Of a DNA stretch of 7,888 bases, positions 5,676 to 7,888 are shown in pieces. Under the pieces are notes generated by a model. The model did no database searches, was not told where the DNA came from, and worked only from the letters and a program-made list of their open reading frames with translations. The stretch comes from JAAFIP01 sp043721235 (GTDB lineage: Bacteria; Pseudomonadota; Gammaproteobacteria; Burkholderiales; Burkholderiaceae_C): NCBI GenBank assembly GCA_043721235.1, contig JAYSRE010000194.1, positions 1 to 7,888 on the forward strand, written 5' to 3'. How positions within the stretch are numbered: the stretch's first letter is position 1; the number at the start of each line of letters is the position of its first letter. A program made the translations under genes and the position numbers.

Positions 5676-7796
5676 ATGAATGTACTCGACACTAGTGCGG
5701 CCCATGCGCACCCTTTAGCGCACCTATTACCACAAACTTTGCCGCCATACTTGCCACCGTCTTTCACACCTCAAATTCACCTGTACCAAGACTGGCTAAA
5801 GCACGAACGGGGTTTAAGTTTTGCCAACTATGACGCGCTGCACCATTGGTCAGTCACAGACTTGAATGCGTATTGGCAGTCGGTGTGGGATTATTTTGCT
5901 GTGCAGTCGCCCACGCCCCATACCCGCGCGCTGGTGGCAGACCGTATGCCGCATGCACAATGGTTTGTGGGCGCGCAAGTCAACTATGCACAACAAGTGC
6001 TGCGGCATGCACAAGCCGCGCATGCCGCAGGATTTGCAGCTATTGTTAGTGACAACGAGTTGGGCCAAGTGCAAGAGCTCAGCTGGCCCGAGCTAAAACG
6101 CCAAGTCGCCTGCATCGCGCTGCAGTTGCAAGCCATGGGCGTGCAGCGCGGTGACCGCGTGGCCGCCTATATGCCCAACATCCCCGAGTCCATGGTGGCC
6201 TGCTTAGCGGTGATGAGCCTGGGTGCGGTGTGGAGCGTATGCGCACCCGACATGGGCACCCTTGCCGTGCTAGACAGGTTCAGCCAAATCACCCCCAAGG
6301 TGTTGATTGCAGTGGATGGGGTGTACTACGGCGGCAAGGCACTAGGCCGCAGCGCTGTGGTGCAGTCGCTTTGCGCAGGCTTACCAACTGTGCGGCATGT
6401 GGTGGTGTTAAAGACTGCTTTTTCAGACAGCGATAACACTATTAAAACAATAGCTGGTCAATTAGCAAATACTTGGGCGACAAGCCGAAATGATGCGCAA
6501 ATAGCTGCTTTTGAACCGGTGTGCTTGCCTTTTGAGCATCCGCTGTGGATTGTGTATTCAAGTGGCACCACCGGGCTGCCCAAGCCGATAGTGCATGGCC
6601 ACGGCGGCATCATTATGGCGCTGCTGTCGATGAAAAGCCTGGGCAATGATGTGGGTTGCAGCTACCACGCTAACTCGTGGGGCGAGCGCTACCACTGGTA
6701 CAGCTCAACAGGCTGGGTGATGTGGAACGCGCAGATGGCGGGCCTGGCCACAGGCACCACCATTTGTATTTACGACGGCAACCCATCGGGAAGCAAAGAC
6801 AAGGTGGACTGGACGGTGCTGTGGCGCTTTGCTGCGCGGCACAAGGTGACGTACTTTGGCGCAGGCGCGGCTTTTTACACCAATTGCATGAAGGCAGGGC
6901 TCGACGTTGCCAGCTGCGGCGACTTGCACCGCGTGCGCGCGCTGGGCAGCACCGGGTCGCCACTGCCAGAAGATGTGCAGCGCTGGGGAATTGAGGAGTT
7001 TAAGAAGCTAGGCACACCAGAGATCTGGTGGTGCAATATATCAGGCGGTACCGATTTTTGCGGCGCGTTTATTGGTGGTAACCGCGAGCTGCCGCAAGTG
7101 CCTGGCCAGATGCAATGCCGATTACTCGGCTGCGCGGTAGAAGCCTGGAACGAAGATGGCCAGCCCGTGATGGGCGAGGTGGGCGAGTTGGTATGCACAC
7201 AGCCCATCCCGTCGATGCCGCTGTATTTTTGGAACGACGAAGGCGACAAGCGCTACTTGTCGAGCTACTTTGACATGTACACCATGGCGGACGGCCAAGG
7301 TGGCCGCAAGCCCGTGTGGCGGCATGGCGACTGGCTTAAGATTGGCGCAGACGGTGGCTGCATCATCTATGGCCGCAGCGATGCCACCATTAACCGCATG
7401 GGCCTGCGCATGGGCACCAGCGAGATTTACAGCGCCGTAGAAGCCCTGCCCGAGGTGCTGGACTCGATGGTGGTAGACCTAGAGTATTTGGGAAAAGAAA
7501 GCTATATGCCGCTGTTTGTGGCGCTGCGCCCTGGTATTACTTTGGACGCTGCACTGAAAGACAAAATTAACCACGCAATAAAGACTGCGCTGTCGCCACG
7601 ATTTATACCCAACACGATTGAACAGGTTGCTGAAATACCGCGCACGCTCAGCGGCAAGAAGCAAGAGCTGCCGATCAAAAAGCTGCTGCTGGGCCAGCCG
7701 CTGGAGAAGGTGGTGAACCAGGATGCGATGGCTAACCCCAGCTGCTTGGATTGGTATGTGGCTTTTGCGCAGCAGCATCTGCGGCGGGCTAGCTAG
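5676..7796 (+). CDS. aacS: Acetoacetyl-CoA synthetase (acetoacetate-CoA ligase)
   Basis: This cytosolic ANL-superfamily enzyme makes acetoacetyl-CoA from acetoacetate, ATP and CoA through an acyl-adenylate, linking ketone-body or PHB turnover to acetyl-CoA. It has 706 residues, slightly long because of a proline-rich N-terminal tail of about 30 residues. An ACAS_N-type region follows (YDALHHWSVTDLNAYWQSVW). Adenylation motifs: the P-loop SSGTTGLPK at 295-303, then YHWYSSTGWVMWN, GGTDFCGAFIGGN (A5), HGDW with Asp552 (A7), GRSDATINRMGLRMG from residue 566 (A8 hinge), and PRTLSGKKQELPIKK with the A10 lysine at 661. The substrate call rests on AACS-type versions of these motifs, namely GKKQELPIKK and the WYSSTGWVMWN block. 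All catalytic motifs are intact. It is divergent from the DUF3237 gene. A low-GC patch at about 6410-6520 falls in a variable linker before the P-loop. Confidence 0.93.
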   Translation: MNVLDTSAAHAHPLAHLLPQTLPPYLPPSFTPQIHLYQDWLKHERGLSFANYDALHHWSVTDLNAYWQSVWDYFAVQSPTPHTRALVADRMPHAQWFVGAQVNYAQQVLRHAQAAHAAGFAAIVSDNELGQVQELSWPELKRQVACIALQLQAMGVQRGDRVAAYMPNIPESMVACLAVMSLGAVWSVCAPDMGTLAVLDRFSQITPKVLIAVDGVYYGGKALGRSAVVQSLCAGLPTVRHVVVLKTAFSDSDNTIKTIAGQLANTWATSRNDAQIAAFEPVCLPFEHPLWIVYSSGTTGLPKPIVHGHGGIIMALLSMKSLGNDVGCSYHANSWGERYHWYSSTGWVMWNAQMAGLATGTTICIYDGNPSGSKDKVDWTVLWRFAARHKVTYFGAGAAFYTNCMKAGLDVASCGDLHRVRALGSTGSPLPEDVQRWGIEEFKKLGTPEIWWCNISGGTDFCGAFIGGNRELPQVPGQMQCRLLGCAVEAWNEDGQPVMGEVGELVCTQPIPSMPLYFWNDEGDKRYLSSYFDMYTMADGQGGRKPVWRHGDWLKIGADGGCIIYGRSDATINRMGLRMGTSEIYSAVEALPEVLDSMVVDLEYLGKESYMPLFVALRPGITLDAALKDKINHAIKTALSPRFIPNTIEQVAEIPRTLSGKKQELPIKKLLLGQPLEKVVNQDAMANPSCLDWYVAFAQQHLRRAS

Positions 7797-7857
7797 CAAT
7801 CTTGGTTTTGTACGGGATCTGGTCGATGGTGTACTCAGCTACGCGGCTGTCCTCCAT
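7789..7857 (-). other. 22-codon minus-strand frame, possible 3' end of a convergent gene
   Basis: A frame from ATG 7857-7855 to TAG 7791-7789 encodes MEDSRVAEYTIDQIPYKTKI plus two residues. Its codons look coding-like (GAG, GAC, ATC, CTG-poor but G/C-ending). It overlaps the synthetase stop by eight bases. An in-frame TAG lies just upstream, so it is either a chance frame, a very small gene or the tail of a convergent gene broken by a frameshift near 7858-7874. The window ends too soon to decide. Confidence 0.2.
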
Positions 7858-7874
7858 GGCTGCCTAGGGCAGCC
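7858..7874. terminator. GC-rich hairpin after the synthetase, possible terminator
   Basis: GGCTGCC (7858-7864) and GGCAGCC (7868-7874) form a perfect 7-bp stem around the loop TAG. The following bases on the plus strand (TACTCCCCCTTGAT) are not T-rich, so factor-independent termination is doubtful. It is the only strong hairpin after the synthetase within the window. Confidence 0.35.
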
Positions 7875-7888
7875 TACTCCCCCTTGAT

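Noticed and set aside
5642..5767. 42-codon N-terminal extension of the DUF3237 protein
   Set aside because: It overlaps the start of the synthetase on the other strand, is Cys/Lys/Gly-rich and unlike the family, whose members start near ATG 5641.

Overview
The window looks like ordinary chromosomal DNA of a Gram-negative proteobacterium, most likely a Burkholderiales member close to the Comamonadaceae. This rests on moderately high GC by eye with strong G/C third positions, the family content (EamA exporter, 7TM-DISM sensor, DUF2834-like protein, DUF3237 protein, acetoacetyl-CoA synthetase) and an AT-rich intergenic repeat. The genus cannot be fixed from sequence alone. I see no rRNA, tRNA, CRISPR array, insertion sequence or phage gene.

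Layout. (1) 1-997, minus: an EamA/DMT-type permease whose 3' end lies outside the window. It diverges from (2) a plus-strand membrane receptor (to 3033) with a signal peptide, a 7TMR-DISMED2-like periplasmic domain, seven membrane helices and a degenerate GGDEF domain that keeps an RxxD motif. (3) 3207-3599, plus: a small VOC/glyoxalase-fold protein. It converges on (4) a two-gene minus-strand pair: a DUF2834-like three-helix protein (4084-3791) and a 44-residue glycine-rich one-helix protein (3753-3619) that is easy to miss. (5) 4190-5007, plus and divergent from that pair: an XRE-type regulator with a MmyB-like C-terminal domain, broken by a single-base frameshift near 4664-4681. (6) 5641-5168, minus: a DUF3237 (UPF0311) protein. 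(7) 5676-7796, plus: a full-length acetoacetyl-CoA synthetase. The last 92 bases hold a GC-rich hairpin and a short minus-strand reading frame of uncertain meaning.

How the parts relate. There is no single pathway. The clearest local circuit is the regulator and its divergent membrane-protein pair: a good promoter and a 17-bp dyad lie between them, so the intact regulator would be the natural controller of the pair and of itself. The synthetase and the DUF3237 gene start only 34 bp apart on opposite strands, so their promoters must overlap each other's coding sequence. Acetoacetyl-CoA synthetase feeds acetoacetate into the acetyl-CoA/PHB pool.

The points most worth a second look are the frameshifted regulator with its intact downstream half, the unannotated 44-residue protein, the degenerate GGDEF receptor with an I-site-like RxxD, and two copies of a 43-bp intergenic repeat. 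I found no convincing previously undescribed multi-gene system.
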